From the NCBI RefSeq assembly GCF_002179555.1, contig NZ_NHOU01000004.1, forward strand, positions 152,326 to 216,325: a stretch of 64,000 nt of DNA, in the 5' to 3' direction. The stretch is from Salinicola salarius. GTDB taxonomy: Bacteria > Pseudomonadota > Gammaproteobacteria > Pseudomonadales > Halomonadaceae. The position numbers and the translations under genes are program-made. Positions 17,202-27,408 of this stretch are shown here, one piece after another. The notes beneath the pieces were generated by a model that saw nothing but the letters and a program-made list of their open reading frames with translations, was not told the origin of the DNA and made no database searches. How positions within the stretch are numbered: position 1 is the first letter of the stretch; each line of letters begins with the position of its first letter.

Positions 17202-20108
17202 TTACAAATCCATGATCTTGGTCCGCTGCTCGACCAGTACCTGACGCGCCGCCAGATACTCCTTGAGCTTGCCGCGTTCCTTCTCGACGACCGCTTCCGG
17301 CGCCTTGGCGGTGAAGCTTTCGTTGCCGAGCTTCTTCTCGATGCCAATGATCAACTTGTCCTGCTTGTCGATCTCCTTGGCCAGACGCTGCAGTTCGGCG
17401 TCCTTGTCGATCAGATCGGCCATCGGCACCAGCACTTCCATGTCGCCGACCAGTTGCGTCGCCGACAGCGGTGCCTGTGCCGGATCGTCGAGCCAACTGA
17501 CGCTTTGCAGTTTGGCCAGCTTGGAGAGGAACAGGCGGTTGGCCTCGAGGCGATCGCGATCGCCGGCTTCGCCCTTGGTCAGCAGCGCATCCAGCGGCTT
17601 GCCGGGCGCGATGTTCATCTCGGCGCGGATGTTGCGCACCGCAACGATCACGCCCTTGAGCCATTCGATGTCGCGAATCGACTGCTCGTCGATGCGCGAT
17701 GCATCGGCTTCCGGCCAGGGCTGGTTCATCAGGCTTGCGCTGCCGGCATCCGCCGTTTGCGCAAGCGTGCCGGCCAGCGGCGCGACGCGTTGCCAGATCT
17801 CCTCGGAGATGAACGGCATCATCGGATGCGCCAGGCGCAGGATCACCTCCAGCACGCGGACCAGCGTGCGGCGAGTGCCGCGCTTTCTTTTTTCCAGCTC
17901 GGCCGCTCCCGACATCCTGTCTCCCGCGGCATTAGTACCTCCCTGTACGTCATCCTCCCACAGCACTGGCTTGGAGAGCTCCAGATACCAGTCGCAATAC
18001 TCGTTCCAGACGAAGTCGTAGAGCGCCTGGGAAGCGTGATCGAAGCGGTACTCTTCCAGCGCCCTGGTGACCTGGGCTTCGGTCTGCTGCAGGCGCGAAA
18101 TGATCCAGCGGTCGGCCAGCGACAGCTCGACGGGCTCGCCACCAAGTCCGACATCCTGACCCTCGGCATTCATCAGCACGTAGCGCGAAGCGTTCCACAG
18201 CTTGTTGCAGAAGTTGCGGTAACCGTCGAGGCGGCCCATGTCGAACTTGATGTCGCGCCCGGTGGTCGCCAGCGACAGGAAGGTATAGCGCAGCGCGTCG
18301 GTGCCGTGGGCCTCGATTCCTTCCGGGAACTCGCTGCGGGTCGCTTTCTCGATCGCGCGCGCCTTCTGCGGCTGCATCATGTTGCCGGTACGCTTGGCTA
18401 CCAGCGTTTCCAGGTCGATGCCGTCGATCAGGTCGATCGGGTCGAGCACGTTGCCCTTGGATTTCGACATCTTCTGACCTTGGGCGTCGCGCACCAGACC
18501 GTGGACATAGACGGTCTTGAACGGCACTTCGCCAGTGAAGTGGCCAGTCAGCATGATCATGCGCGCGACCCAGAAGAAGATGATGTCGAAACCGGTGACC
18601 AGCACGCTGGTGGGGTGGAAGGTCTCGAGTTCCGGTGTCTTTTCCGGCCAGCCGAGGGTGCCGAAGGTCCACAGTCCGGAGCTGAACCAGGTATCGAGCA
18701 CGTCGTCGTCCTGGGTCAACGTCACATCGGCGGCGAGCTGGTACTTTTCGCGGGCTTCCTGCTCGGTGCGGGCGACGAACACGTTGCCGTCGGCGTCGTA
18801 CCAGGCCGGAATGCGATGACCCCACCACAGCTGGCGCGAGATGCACCAGTCCTGCAGGTCGCGCATCCAGGCGAAGTACATGTTCTCGTAGTTCTTGGGC
18901 ACGAACTCGATATCGCCATTCTCGACGGCTTCGATGGCCGGCTTGGCCAGCTTCTCGACGGCGACGAACCACTGGTCGGTCAACAGCGGTTCGATGACGT
19001 CACCGGAGCGATCGCCGTAGGGCAGGGTGTTGGTGACCGTCTCGATCTGCTCGAGCAGGCCGGCGGCCTCCATGTCGGCGACGATGCGCTCCCGCGCGAC
19101 GTAGCGATCCAGGCCGGCATAGGCGGCGGGCAGGGTATCGTCGACATCGGGCAGCCGCCGCCCCTGCAGATCGAACGCTTCGGCGCGTTCGAGAATGGTC
19201 GCGTCTTTCGAGAAGACGTTGATCAGCGCATGATCGTGGCGCTTGCCGACCTCGTAGTCGTTGAAGTCGTGAGCCGGGGTGATCTTGACGCAGCCCGAGC
19301 CCTTTTCCATGTCGGCGTGTTCGTCGGCAATGATCGGAATACGACGGCCGACCAGCGGCAGCTCGATGAACTTGCCGATCAGCGAGGTGTAGCGCGGGTC
19401 TTCCGGATTGACCGCCACGCCAGTGTCGCCCAGCAGTGTCTCCGGGCGGGTGGTGGCGACGACCAGGTAATCCTTGCCGTCGGCGGTCCTGGCGCCATCG
19501 GCCAGCGGATAGCGGAAGTGCCAGAACTGGCCCTGCTGCTCGCGGTTTTCCACCTCGAGATCGGAGATCGCGGTGTGCAGCGTCGGGTCCCAGTTGACCA
19601 GGCGCTTGCCGCGATAGATCAGCCCTTCGTCATGCAGGCGAACGAAGACTTCCTGCACCGCCTTGTAGAAGCCGTCGTCCATGGTGAAGCGCTCGCGGCT
19701 CCAGTCGACGCTGGCCCCCATGCGGCGCAGCTGGCGGGTAATGTGCCCGCCGGACTCTTCCTTCCACTCCCAGATTTTGTCGATGAACGCCTCGCGACCC
19801 AGATCGTGGCGCGTCTGGCCGGTTTCCGCAGCCAGCTTGCGCTCCACCAGCATCTGCGTGGCGATGCCGGCATGATCGGTGCCGACCTGCCACAGCGTGT
19901 TGTTGCCGCGCATGCGCTTCCAGCGCACCAGCGTGTCCATGATCGTGTCCTGGAACGCGTGACCCATGTGCAGGCTGCCGGTCACGTTGGGCGGCGGAAT
20001 CATGATCGAGAAGGGTTCGCCTTCTCCGCTCGGCGCGAAGCGGTTGTCGGCTTCCCAGCTTTCATACCAGCGGGTTTCGATCTGATCGGGTTGGTAGGTC
20101 TTGTCCAT
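17202..20108 (-). CDS. valS: Valyl-tRNA synthetase
   Basis: A 968-residue class I aminoacyl-tRNA synthetase that charges tRNA-Val. The ATP-binding HIGH motif reads HMGH within [13 protein letters not shown] (about residues 40-52) and the KMSKS loop is intact in [13 protein letters not shown] (about 545). The central editing domain (CP1) is full length, the anticodon-binding helical domain follows, and the C-terminal coiled-coil ([19 protein letters not shown] ... [15 protein letters not shown]) characteristic of ValRS is present. The ATG at 20108 gives [11 protein letters not shown], the usual N-terminus; an upstream in-frame start would add 14 unrelated residues. holC lies 149 bases upstream on the same strand, the conserved gammaproteobacterial order. 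Confidence 0.97.
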   Translation of the reverse strand: MDKTYQPDQIETRWYESWEADNRFAPSGEGEPFSIMIPPPNVTGSLHMGHAFQDTIMDTLVRWKRMRGNNTLWQVGTDHAGIATQMLVERKLAAETGQTRHDLGREAFIDKIWEWKEESGGHITRQLRRMGASVDWSRERFTMDDGFYKAVQEVFVRLHDEGLIYRGKRLVNWDPTLHTAISDLEVENREQQGQFWHFRYPLADGARTADGKDYLVVATTRPETLLGDTGVAVNPEDPRYTSLIGKFIELPLVGRRIPIIADEHADMEKGSGCVKITPAHDFNDYEVGKRHDHALINVFSKDATILERAEAFDLQGRRLPDVDDTLPAAYAGLDRYVARERIVADMEAAGLLEQIETVTNTLPYGDRSGDVIEPLLTDQWFVAVEKLAKPAIEAVENGDIEFVPKNYENMYFAWMRDLQDWCISRQLWWGHRIPAWYDADGNVFVARTEQEAREKYQLAADVTLTQDDDVLDTWFSSGLWTFGTLGWPEKTPELETFHPTSVLVTGFDIIFFWVARMIMLTGHFTGEVPFKTVYVHGLVRDAQGQKMSKSKGNVLDPIDLIDGIDLETLVAKRTGNMMQPQKARAIEKATRSEFPEGIEAHGTDALRYTFLSLATTGRDIKFDMGRLDGYRNFCNKLWNASRYVLMNAEGQDVGLGGEPVELSLADRWIISRLQQTEAQVTRALEEYRFDHASQALYDFVWNEYCDWYLELSKPVLWEDDVQGGTNAAGDRMSGAAELEKRKRGTRRTLVRVLEVILRLAHPMMPFISEEIWQRVAPLAGTLAQTADAGSASLMNQPWPEADASRIDEQSIRDIEWLKGVIVAVRNIRAEMNIAPGKPLDALLTKGEAGDRDRLEANRLFLSKLAKLQSVSWLDDPAQAPLSATQLVGDMEVLVPMADLIDKDAELQRLAKEIDKQDKLIIGIEKKLGNESFTAKAPEAVVEKERGKLKEYLAARQVLVEQRTKIMDL

Positions 20109-20257
20109 GGCGACTATCGGGCTCGAATCGGTGACGACGACACGCGGCACGGCGAAATGCCGCGTAGCGAAAAATGGCGGGGATTATACCTTGTCGACGG
20201 CCATGGAGTCAGGTCGGTATGTGGGATACGAAGGCTGGGTGTCAGCCATTACCCGGA

Positions 20258-20683
20258 TCAGAGTTTGTGCGCCTCGACGCGGTATCCCCGATCCTTGTAG
20301 GTCTTCCAGCAGGCGCGCTTGGTACGCAGCACGTCCTGATGCTGGTTGATGATCTCGGCGACCCGCTCCACCCGCGAGAACCACTCGGGAATCTCGTCGT
20401 GCAGATTCAACATGGCCTGCACACCCGGTTCCGGCACGGTTTCCCAGCCGATCGTCACCGGCGGTGGCGGCTCCATCGCATCGCCCGCCACCCGGTGCGG
20501 GACGTAGCTCTCTTCGCGGAAGGTCCACAGCAGCTCGTCCAGCTCGCGGGCCATGGCCTCGTCCTGCGTATGGATGTGCAACTGATACCCCTTGCGATAG
20601 ATCGTCTCCGCCAGCCGGCAGGCGAAGTCGAGCCGGGCTTCCAGCGTGGTATCGGGCAAAATGTAGAAATCGACCTTGGTCAT
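20258..20683 (-). CDS. holC: DNA polymerase III chi subunit
   Basis: A 141-residue protein matching HolC, the chi subunit of the DNA polymerase III clamp loader, which contacts SSB through its partner psi. Conserved landmarks are the start MTKVDFYIL, ACRLAETIYRKGYQLHI (about residues 21-37), ELDELLWTFREESYVPH (about 47-63) and WKTYKDRGY near the C-terminus. It lies upstream of valS on the same strand, as in many gammaproteobacteria (pepA-holC-valS), but here a dehydrogenase gene and ilvE separate it from pepA. Confidence 0.93.
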   Translation of the reverse strand: MTKVDFYILPDTTLEARLDFACRLAETIYRKGYQLHIHTQDEAMARELDELLWTFREESYVPHRVAGDAMEPPPPVTIGWETVPEPGVQAMLNLHDEIPEWFSRVERVAEIINQHQDVLRTKRACWKTYKDRGYRVEAHKL

Positions 20684-20753
20684 AAATCCCTTCGGGGAGC
20701 GGTAAGCAGCAAGAGCGGCGCTTCGCGCCTGGACGCGGTAAGAAAAGCCAATC

Positions 20754-20791
20754 CCGGCTACGGGCTACGGGCTACGGGTCACGGGCTACGA
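20754..20791. repeat. Heptamer tandem repeat (cgggcta)
   Basis: About five consecutive 7-base units of the form cgggcta, one altered to cgggtca, upstream of holC within a 294-base gap between holC and the dehydrogenase gene. A further related piece, tctacgggctcg, occurs near 20841. No gene was found in this gap. Confidence 0.7.
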
Positions 20792-20977
20792 CGTCGTGAA
20801 AAAAGTCGCAGGATATCGAATTCTGTCCTTGGCGGCTCGTCTACGGGCTCGAGTCGGCGCCGAGCGAGATGAGTGGCTAGGCGCACGGCGCGCAAGGAAC
20901 GAGACATAACACGGGGTTAGGCGAGGCCCGCGCGCGTCGTGCAACAACGCCAATCGCTCGCGCAGGCCCGACCTCTC

Positions 20978-21718
20978 CTAGACGCCGCCGTCGATGTCGA
21001 CGAGTGCTCCTGTTGTGAATCCTGCCTCGGCCAGCCACAGGATGCCGTTGGCGATCTCTTCCGGCTCGCCGATGCGGCCCATGGGGATCACCGAGCCGGC
21101 CACCTCTGGCTTGTCCGGGTTGCCGCCGCTGGCGTGGATGGTGGTGCGGATGACGCCGGGGCGGACGGTGTTGACGCGAATGCCTTCGCCGGCAACTTCC
21201 TTCGAGAGCCCTTCGGTCATTACGTCGATGGCGCCCTTGGAGGCGGCATAGTCGATGTATTCCCCCGCGCCACCGAGATGCGAAGCGGCCGAACCGACAT
21301 TGACGATGACGCCGCCCTTGCCGCCGTGCTTGGTCGACATGCGCTTGATCGCTTCCCGGGCGCAGATGAACGGGCCGACGACGTTGATCTTCATCATCCG
21401 GTCGACGCGCTCGAAGCTCATTTCGTCGACGCGGCTGATCTGGTCGACCACACCGGCATTGTTGACCAGGACTTCGACCCGGCCCAGCTCGCGGTCGACG
21501 GTCTCGAACATGGCGACGATGGCGGCTTCGTCGACGACATCGGCCTGGACCGCGATCGCGCGGCCGCCGTCGGCTTCGATCTCGGCCACGACCTTGTCCG
21601 CGGACGCCTTGTCGCTGCGGTAGTTCACGGCGACGGCGTAGCCTTTCTGGGCGGCCATGAGGGCGGTGGCGGCGCCAATGCCGCGTCCGGCACCGGTAAT
21701 GATCATCACGGGTTTCAT
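20978..21718 (-). CDS. SDR-family oxidoreductase
   Basis: A 246-residue classical short-chain dehydrogenase/reductase. The NAD(P)-binding motif is TGAGRGIG (residues 8-15), NNAG lies near residue 88, the catalytic serine is in VNVGSAASH and the Tyr/Lys pair in YIDYAASKGA (Y-x3-K). The C-terminal VDIDGGV is typical of the glucose-1-dehydrogenase/FabG-like group. NADP use is plausible from the Arg/Ser in NYRSDK at the end of strand 2. Substrate is unknown. The ATG at 21718 has AAAGGA 9 bases upstream and gives the expected N-terminus. It lies downstream of ilvE on the same strand with 249 bases between, a gap filled by degenerate tandem repeats. Confidence 0.87.
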   Translation of the reverse strand: MKPVMIITGAGRGIGAATALMAAQKGYAVAVNYRSDKASADKVVAEIEADGGRAIAVQADVVDEAAIVAMFETVDRELGRVEVLVNNAGVVDQISRVDEMSFERVDRMMKINVVGPFICAREAIKRMSTKHGGKGGVIVNVGSAASHLGGAGEYIDYAASKGAIDVMTEGLSKEVAGEGIRVNTVRPGVIRTTIHASGGNPDKPEVAGSVIPMGRIGEPEEIANGILWLAEAGFTTGALVDIDGGV

Positions 21719-21862
21719 CACATCATCCTTTCGTGAGTGGGTCGCGAGAATCGCAAGACGAAGCGACCGCCGGTGGGCGGTCGTTCCGGGCTCGGGATGC
21801 GATCCCGAGCTCAGCGTCTTGCACGGTTTCAGCGTAGGACGGAACCAGGGCCAGCGCACCAG

Positions 21863-21984
21863 GGCCTGTCGTATCTAGGCTCTGTCGTATCCAGACCCTG
21901 TCGTATCATGGCCCTGTCGTATCAGAGACCCCGCACTTCAGACCCTGAGGGCATCAGGTCAGTCGCATCAGGCCAGTCGCATCA
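21863..21984. repeat. Degenerate ~16-bp tandem repeats at the 3' end of ilvE
   Basis: Four close copies of a 15-16 base unit built around ctgtcgtatc (starting about 21863, 21878, 21894 and 21910) are followed by three weaker copies (gaccctgagggcatca, ggtcagtcgcatca, ggccagtcgcatca). The last copies overlap the ilvE stop codon and final codons. Confidence 0.7.
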
Positions 21985-23068
21985 GCCAGCCGCGAGTGTC
22001 TTCGCTACGGCCGTACTGGATGTCGAGCAGGCGCTTGCGCAGCTTGGCGCTGACCGCTTCGCCTTCGATCTCCGGTGTGACGATACGGTCGCTTTCGGTC
22101 ACCAGCTGGCCGATCTGGGTGATGACGGCGGCGGTGCCGCAGGCGAACACTTCGACGATCTCGCCACTGGCTACGCCGTCGCGCCATTCGTCGATGCTGA
22201 TCGGCCGCTCTTCCGGCGTCAGGCCGGCGTCGCGAGCCAGTTCCAGGATCGAGTCGCGAGTGACGCCTTCCAGGATGGTGCCGGTCAGCGCCGGCGTCAC
22301 CAGGCGACCATCGCGGTAGACGAAGAACAGATTCATGCCACCCAGCTCTTCGATCCACTTGTTTTCCGCCGCGTCGAGGAACGCGACCTGATCGCAGCCA
22401 TGGCTTTCGGCTTCGGCCTGGGCCAGCAACGACGCTGCGTAGTTGCCACCGCACTTGGCGAAACCGGTGCCGCCCGGTGCGGCGCGGTTGTAGTGCTGGG
22501 AGAGCCAGATCGAGACCGGCTTGCCGCCGCCCTTGAAGTAGGAGGCGGCCGGCGAGGCGATCAGATAGTAATCGACCTCCGCCGCCGGCTTGACGCCTAG
22601 CGACTTGCCGTTGCCGATCATGAACGGACGCAGGTACAGGCTGCACTCTTCGGCATCGTTCTTCGGCGTCGGCACCCAGTCGACGTCCTGCGCCACCAGA
22701 GTCTTGAGCGAGCCGAGGAAAGTCTCGTCATCGAGCTCCGGCAACGCCAGACGGCGAGCGGAAGCGCGGAAACGCGCCGCGTTCTTCGCGGGGCGGAAGG
22801 TCCAGACCGAACCGTCGGCATGGCGATACGCCTTGATGCCTTCGAAGATCTCCTGGCCGTAGTGCAGCACCGGAGAGGCCGGGTCGATCAGCAGCGGCCC
22901 GTAGGGACGGATCTCGCCGCGTTGCCAGCCGCCCGACTTGGTCCAGCGTACGTGTACCATGTGGTCGGTGAAGTAGCGGCCGAAGCCCGGGTTGGCAAGA
23001 ATCTCGTTGCGCAGAGCAGCATCGAGTGGATTGGATGAAAGGTGGGCTTCGAAACCTGAAGTGGACAC
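21968..23068 (-). CDS. ilvE: Branched-chain amino acid aminotransferase (type II)
   Basis: A 366-residue PLP-dependent fold-type IV aminotransferase that catalyses the last step of leucine, isoleucine and valine synthesis (and the first of their breakdown). The larger type II form is recognised by MVHVRWTKSGGW (about residue 37), HYGQEIFEGIKAYRH (about 69-83) and GGNYAASLLAQAEAESHGCDQ split around residue 207, which carries the PLP-lysine region's neighbours; EELGGMNLFFVY follows. It starts at a GTG at 23068 with AGGAGA 9 bases upstream. It sits between pepA and the dehydrogenase gene on the same strand, with 268 bases to pepA. Confidence 0.95.
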   Translation of the reverse strand: MSTSGFEAHLSSNPLDAALRNEILANPGFGRYFTDHMVHVRWTKSGGWQRGEIRPYGPLLIDPASPVLHYGQEIFEGIKAYRHADGSVWTFRPAKNAARFRASARRLALPELDDETFLGSLKTLVAQDVDWVPTPKNDAEECSLYLRPFMIGNGKSLGVKPAAEVDYYLIASPAASYFKGGGKPVSIWLSQHYNRAAPGGTGFAKCGGNYAASLLAQAEAESHGCDQVAFLDAAENKWIEELGGMNLFFVYRDGRLVTPALTGTILEGVTRDSILELARDAGLTPEERPISIDEWRDGVASGEIVEVFACGTAAVITQIGQLVTESDRIVTPEIEGEAVSAKLRKRLLDIQYGRSEDTRGWLMRLA

Positions 23069-23336
23069 TGCGACTTCTCCTGACAGTCCATGATGCCTGA
23101 CGACGCGAGCGGGGCGGCAGGCGGTCGATGACTTCGGTTGGGGGCTGCCCGGCCGACGGGCAGCGGAACATTTAAATTAGCATGCAAATCGTAGGCTGCG
23201 AAGAGGGCGGCGGCGGTTATCTCTGGCGCCCGATTCCGCGCCTGTCCCGGCGCCTGCGAGTTTCAGCGCCTGCCTGCGGCGAGCTGATATTTTCCCGCGT
23301 GGCGCCGCCGCTCTCCACGGCCAAACTCCACAATGA

Positions 23337-24854
23337 TCAGGCCTCCGGTGTGACCATCAGCTCGCTCTCGCGGTCCAGCAGATAGCGCGTCAGCAATCCT
23401 ACCGGGCGGCCGCTGGCGCCTTTCTGCTTGCCGCTGTCCCAGCCGGTGCCGGCGATATCGAGATGCGCCCACGGATACTTGTCGGCGAAGCGTGACAGGA
23501 AGCAGGCGGCGGTAATGCTGCCGGCCGGACGCCCGCCGATGTTGGCGAGATCGGCGAAGTTGGAGTCCAGCTGCTGCTGGTAGTCGTCCCACAGCGGCAT
23601 GTGCCAGGCGCGATCCCAGGAGGACTCACCCGCTTCGAGCAGGTCCAGCGCGAGGTCGTCGTCATTGGAGAACAGGCCGCTGGCATGATCGCCCAGTGCG
23701 ATGACGCAGGCGCCGGTGAGGGTGGCGATATCGACGACGCTGGCCGGTTCGAAGCGCTCGGCGTAGGTCAGCGCGTCGCACAGCACCAAGCGGCCTTCGG
23801 CGTCGGTGTTGAGGATCTCGACGGTCAGCCCCTTGAGCGTGGTGACGATATCGCCGGGCTTGATCGCGCGGCCATCCGGCATGTTTTCGGCACTGGCGAC
23901 GATCGCCACGACATTCAGCTTGGGCTGCAGCGCGATCACGCTCTTCATGGTGCCGAAGACGCTGGCGGCGCCGCACATGTCGAACTTCATCTCGTCCATG
24001 CCGGCCCCCGCCTTGAGCGAGATACCGCCGGTATCGAACGTGATGCCCTTGCCGACCAGCACATGGGGCGACTCTTCGGGATCCTCCGCACCCTGATATT
24101 TCATCACGATCAGCTTGGAGGGTTCCGCGCTGCCGCGGCCCACCGCCAGCAGCGAGTGCGCGCCCAGCGCTTCCAGCTCGGCCTCGTCGAGAATCTCGAC
24201 GCTCAGCGAGCCGGCGGATTCTCCTGCCAGCGTCTCGGCCTGATTGGCCAGGTAGGTGGGCGTGCAGATATTGCCGGGCAGGTTGCCCAGAGTACGGGCC
24301 AGATTGACGCCATCGCCCAGTGCCGCGCCGATGCGAGCCCCGGCCTTGGCGTTATCCGCCTGACTGGCATCGCTGACCAGCAGCTCGACATTGCGCAGCT
24401 GTGGCACCGGTGGCTGAGTCGACTTGCATTGAGTGAAGCGATAGACGGCTCGCGTGGCGGCTTCCAGCGTCATCTGCGCGTTCCAGGCCGCGTCGCGATC
24501 CTCGACCATGGCGTCCGTGAAAGCCGCGGCGGCACTGTCGACCGGCAGTTTGGCCAGCGCGGTGAAGGCGGCATCGAGCGACTTGCGCAGGGCACCTTCA
24601 TTGAATGTATCCCGCTTGCCGAGCCCCACCAGCAGCAGACGCTCGGCGGCGAGACCCGGCGCGAACGGAATCAGCTGAACATTGGCGAGCTCCGGGGTGA
24701 AATCGCCGCGCTCGACCAGTTGCGCGATCAAGCGTTCGCTGGCGTCATCCAGCTTGGCGGCGGCGGATAGCAGGTCGCCATCCTCAAACAGCGGTACGAC
24801 CAGACAGGCTGTTTCGACCTTGGCTGGATTGACGGTCAGTACGGAAAATTCCAT
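23337..24854 (-). CDS. pepA: Leucyl aminopeptidase PepA
   Basis: A 505-residue M17 cytosol aminopeptidase. The C-terminal catalytic domain holds the family signature NTDAEGRL (about residues 350-357) and the two-metal-binding blocks VGKGITFDTGG and DMCGAASVFG, all intact. The N-terminal domain (about residues 1-170) is typical and in E. coli also binds DNA at Xer sites and the carAB promoter; whether it does here is unknown. The ATG at 24854 has GGAG 7 bases upstream; a longer in-frame start to 24941 has no family match. It is divergent from lptF, the conserved gammaproteobacterial arrangement. Confidence 0.96.
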   Translation of the reverse strand: MEFSVLTVNPAKVETACLVVPLFEDGDLLSAAAKLDDASERLIAQLVERGDFTPELANVQLIPFAPGLAAERLLLVGLGKRDTFNEGALRKSLDAAFTALAKLPVDSAAAAFTDAMVEDRDAAWNAQMTLEAATRAVYRFTQCKSTQPPVPQLRNVELLVSDASQADNAKAGARIGAALGDGVNLARTLGNLPGNICTPTYLANQAETLAGESAGSLSVEILDEAELEALGAHSLLAVGRGSAEPSKLIVMKYQGAEDPEESPHVLVGKGITFDTGGISLKAGAGMDEMKFDMCGAASVFGTMKSVIALQPKLNVVAIVASAENMPDGRAIKPGDIVTTLKGLTVEILNTDAEGRLVLCDALTYAERFEPASVVDIATLTGACVIALGDHASGLFSNDDDLALDLLEAGESSWDRAWHMPLWDDYQQQLDSNFADLANIGGRPAGSITAACFLSRFADKYPWAHLDIAGTGWDSGKQKGASGRPVGLLTRYLLDRESELMVTPEA

Positions 24855-25055
24855 GACATCTCCACACGACAGAGGCTTCATCCACACCACCGACATCTCA
24901 CGAAGAGACAAGGGCGAGCGGTTTCTGGATAATGCTGGCACGTCGCCAGCCTCGAACGTTTCTCAGTGTACGCAAAGCGGTGCCGTATTGCATGGACCGG
25001 CAACCGGCGTCGATAGGAAGACAGGCCAGCAAGGAAGCCATTTCGGGAGACACTT

Positions 25056-26138
25056 TTGATTATTTTTCGTTATCTGACTCGCGAGATACTCACCACCATG
25101 GCCGCCGTTGCCGGCGTGCTGCTATTGGTGATCATGGGCAACCGCTTCATCAGCTACTTTACCGATGTGGCGCAAGGGGACTTTCCCGCCAGGCTGCTCG
25201 GCACCTTGATGCTGTATCAGTTGCCGAACTTCATGCAGTTACTGCTGCCGCTGGCATTCTTTCTGGCTATCCTGCTGGCATACGGGCAGCTCTATCTCAA
25301 CAGCGAAATCACCGTGCTGGCGGCCTGTGGCGTCAGCCCGCGCAAGCTGTTGCATGCGGCATTATGGCCCGCCGCGGTCGTGGCCCTGCTGGTAGGTGTC
25401 TGCAGTCTATGGTTGACACCGGCCGGCCTGGTGCATAACGAGAGCATGCTGGATGATCAAAAGCAGAACGCCGATTTCAGTACACTGACGCCCGGACGTT
25501 TCCAGGAGCTTGGCGATCGTACGGCATACACCGAGTCGCTCGGCGACGACGCCAGCCGCATGCAGGACCTGTTCATCGCCGAACAGGAGGAGCAGGCCAA
25601 CGGCCCGCCGAGACAGGTCATCACGCGTGCTCGTAGCGGTTATCAGGCGACCGACCCGGAGACGGGCAGCCGTTATCTGGTTCTCAAGAACGGTTACCGT
25701 TACAGCGTCGTGCCGGGTAGTGCGGCGAGTGACCGCCTTCAGTTCGAGACCTATGCCATTCGCCTCGCCGGCGCCGCTACGACGCCGCAATACGACGACG
25801 TCGAACTATTATCCACGCCCTCCCTGCTTGCCAGTGACGATCCGGAGGCCCGCGGGGCGCTTCAGTGGCGCGCCAGCCTGCCCTTGATGGTACTGATCCT
25901 GACCCTGATCGCGCTTCCGCTGTCACGCGCCAATCCACGCCACGGGCGTTTTGCCAAGCTGCTGCCGTCGATCTTTCTGTACATCTGCTACATGAGCCTG
26001 CTGCTGGCGGCACAGAGCGCCATCGCCAGGGAGCAGTTGTCGGCGACGCTGGGGGTATGGCCGATCCATATCGCTTTTCTCGCGTTCGGTTTATGGCTGA
26101 ACCGAGGCCGACGTCCACGCAGGAGACGTGTCCTATGA
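25056..26138 (+). CDS. lptF: LPS export system permease LptF
   Basis: A 360-residue inner-membrane protein of the LptF/LptG family, part of the LptB2FG ABC transporter that extracts lipopolysaccharide from the inner membrane. It has the family layout: three N-terminal helices (about residues 12-120, starting IIFRYLTREILTTM), a periplasmic beta-jellyroll domain (about 130-265) and three C-terminal helices (MVLILTLIALPLSRANPR and following). It starts at a TTG at 25056 with CGGGAGA 7 bases upstream, giving the expected N-terminus. It overlaps lptG by four bases (ATGA), so the pair is translationally coupled. Confidence 0.94.
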   Translation: MIIFRYLTREILTTMAAVAGVLLLVIMGNRFISYFTDVAQGDFPARLLGTLMLYQLPNFMQLLLPLAFFLAILLAYGQLYLNSEITVLAACGVSPRKLLHAALWPAAVVALLVGVCSLWLTPAGLVHNESMLDDQKQNADFSTLTPGRFQELGDRTAYTESLGDDASRMQDLFIAEQEEQANGPPRQVITRARSGYQATDPETGSRYLVLKNGYRYSVVPGSAASDRLQFETYAIRLAGAATTPQYDDVELLSTPSLLASDDPEARGALQWRASLPLMVLILTLIALPLSRANPRHGRFAKLLPSIFLYICYMSLLLAAQSAIAREQLSATLGVWPIHIAFLAFGLWLNRGRRPRRRRVL

Positions 26139-27193
26139 ACCTTATCGACCGCTACACTGCGCGAAATGTGCTTGCCGCGATGTTGGTCGTTCAGGTCCTT
26201 CTGATGGGGCTGGATCTGGTGATCAACTACATTTCCGGGCTCGATGACGTGGAAAACCATTACGGTGCTTTCGAGGTGCTGTTGTACACCCTCATGCGGC
26301 TGCCGTGGCGCTTTTATCAATACGCACCGGTGGGTGTCCTGCTCGGCGGGTTGATCGGGCTGGGTGCGATGGCATCGAATAACGAGCTGACCACGATGCG
26401 CGCGGCGGGATGGTCGCTGGCACGCATCATCTGGGCGGTGATGAAGCCGCTCGGAGTGGTGATCCTGCTGACCATGGTGGTCGGCGAATACGTTGCACCG
26501 AGTACCGAGCAGTATGCCAAGTCATGGCGGGCGGAGCAGCGCCAAGGGGATAACGGCTTGGCTGAACAGGATGGCGGGTGGCAGCGTGAAGGCAACGATT
26601 TCTACCGATTCGCCTCGATGCGCTCCGATAATACCGTGATCGGCGTCCTACGCTACCATTTTGACGGCCAACGCCTGGAGAGTGCCCTGCATGCCGAGCG
26701 CGCCGTGCCGATGAAAGGCGGATGGCAGTTGCAGAACGTACAGGAGACCCATTTCGAGCCAGACCGTACCGTAACCGACACCTATGCCAGCGAGCCCTGG
26801 CGGACATCGCTCGATCCGAAACTACTCAAGCAGATCATCACCGACCAGGACAGCCAGTCGATTTCCGATCTGTGGCGCTATGGCCGCTATCTCAATGCTC
26901 AGGGCACCGACGCCACCGATACTTGGCTGTATTTCTGGCAGAAGCTGCTGCAGCCGCTGGTGCTGGCAGGGCTGATGCTGGTCGCTGCTTCGTTCGTGTT
27001 TGGGCCGCTCAGAACCGCTGCCGCCGGCACGCGGGTCTTCTACGGCACCCTCGTCGGCTTGTCGTTCAAATACCTGCAGGACCTGCTTGGCCCAGCCTCG
27101 ACGATCTTCGGTTTCTCGCCGGTCTGGGCGGTACTGACGCCCACCCTGGCCTGTTTCCTGGTCGGGTTTTTCCTGCTCAGGAGAGCGGAATGA
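26135..27193 (+). CDS. lptG: LPS export system permease LptG
   Basis: A 352-residue partner of LptF in the LPS exporter. Six hydrophobic helices flank a periplasmic domain; the N-terminus MNLIDRYTARNVLAAMLVV and the segment FYQYAPVGVLLGGLIGLGAMA (about residues 63-83) are typical of LptG, as is the C-terminal GLSFKYLQDLLGPAS. The ATG at 26135 overlaps the lptF stop. A stem-loop lies 49 bases downstream. The location directly upstream of the LPS/surface-glycan genes from 27409 onward is notable, though the two regions are separated by a 215-base gap with an AT-rich promoter-like patch. Confidence 0.94.
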   Translation: MNLIDRYTARNVLAAMLVVQVLLMGLDLVINYISGLDDVENHYGAFEVLLYTLMRLPWRFYQYAPVGVLLGGLIGLGAMASNNELTTMRAAGWSLARIIWAVMKPLGVVILLTMVVGEYVAPSTEQYAKSWRAEQRQGDNGLAEQDGGWQREGNDFYRFASMRSDNTVIGVLRYHFDGQRLESALHAERAVPMKGGWQLQNVQETHFEPDRTVTDTYASEPWRTSLDPKLLKQIITDQDSQSISDLWRYGRYLNAQGTDATDTWLYFWQKLLQPLVLAGLMLVAASFVFGPLRTAAAGTRVFYGTLVGLSFKYLQDLLGPASTIFGFSPVWAVLTPTLACFLVGFFLLRRAE

Positions 27194-27242
27194 GGGTGTT
27201 AGCGTGTCATTCCCTGTAATTTCCCATCCCTTTTAGCCTTGG

Positions 27243-27277
27243 CCAGCGAGTGTCACCTTGGGTGGTGGGCTCGCTGG
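27243..27277 (+). terminator. Probable terminator after lptG
   Basis: Stem ccagcgag (27243-27250) / ctcgctgg (27270-27277), with further pairing inside the loop (tcacc / ggtgg), followed by a weak T-rich run (ctttcctt). Confidence 0.45.
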
Positions 27278-27408
27278 ACGCTTTCCTTAGCGGCATGCTG
27301 AACTCCCTTGTGCCTGGAATTTTCATATTCCGTTGTGCCCGTCTGCGCTTATTCCGATATATTAAGGAAATATTAAAATTTTATTAAAGGTGGCGAAGGG
27401 GCAGGGCA

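Noticed and set aside
17121..20300. A 1059-codon open frame on the plus strand opposite valS
   Set aside because: It is a long antisense frame caused by high GC and biased third positions; valS on the other strand has full family motifs and the antisense product resembles nothing known to me.
20754..20791. CRISPR array
   Set aside because: Units are only 7 bases long and contiguous, with no spacers and no cas genes nearby.
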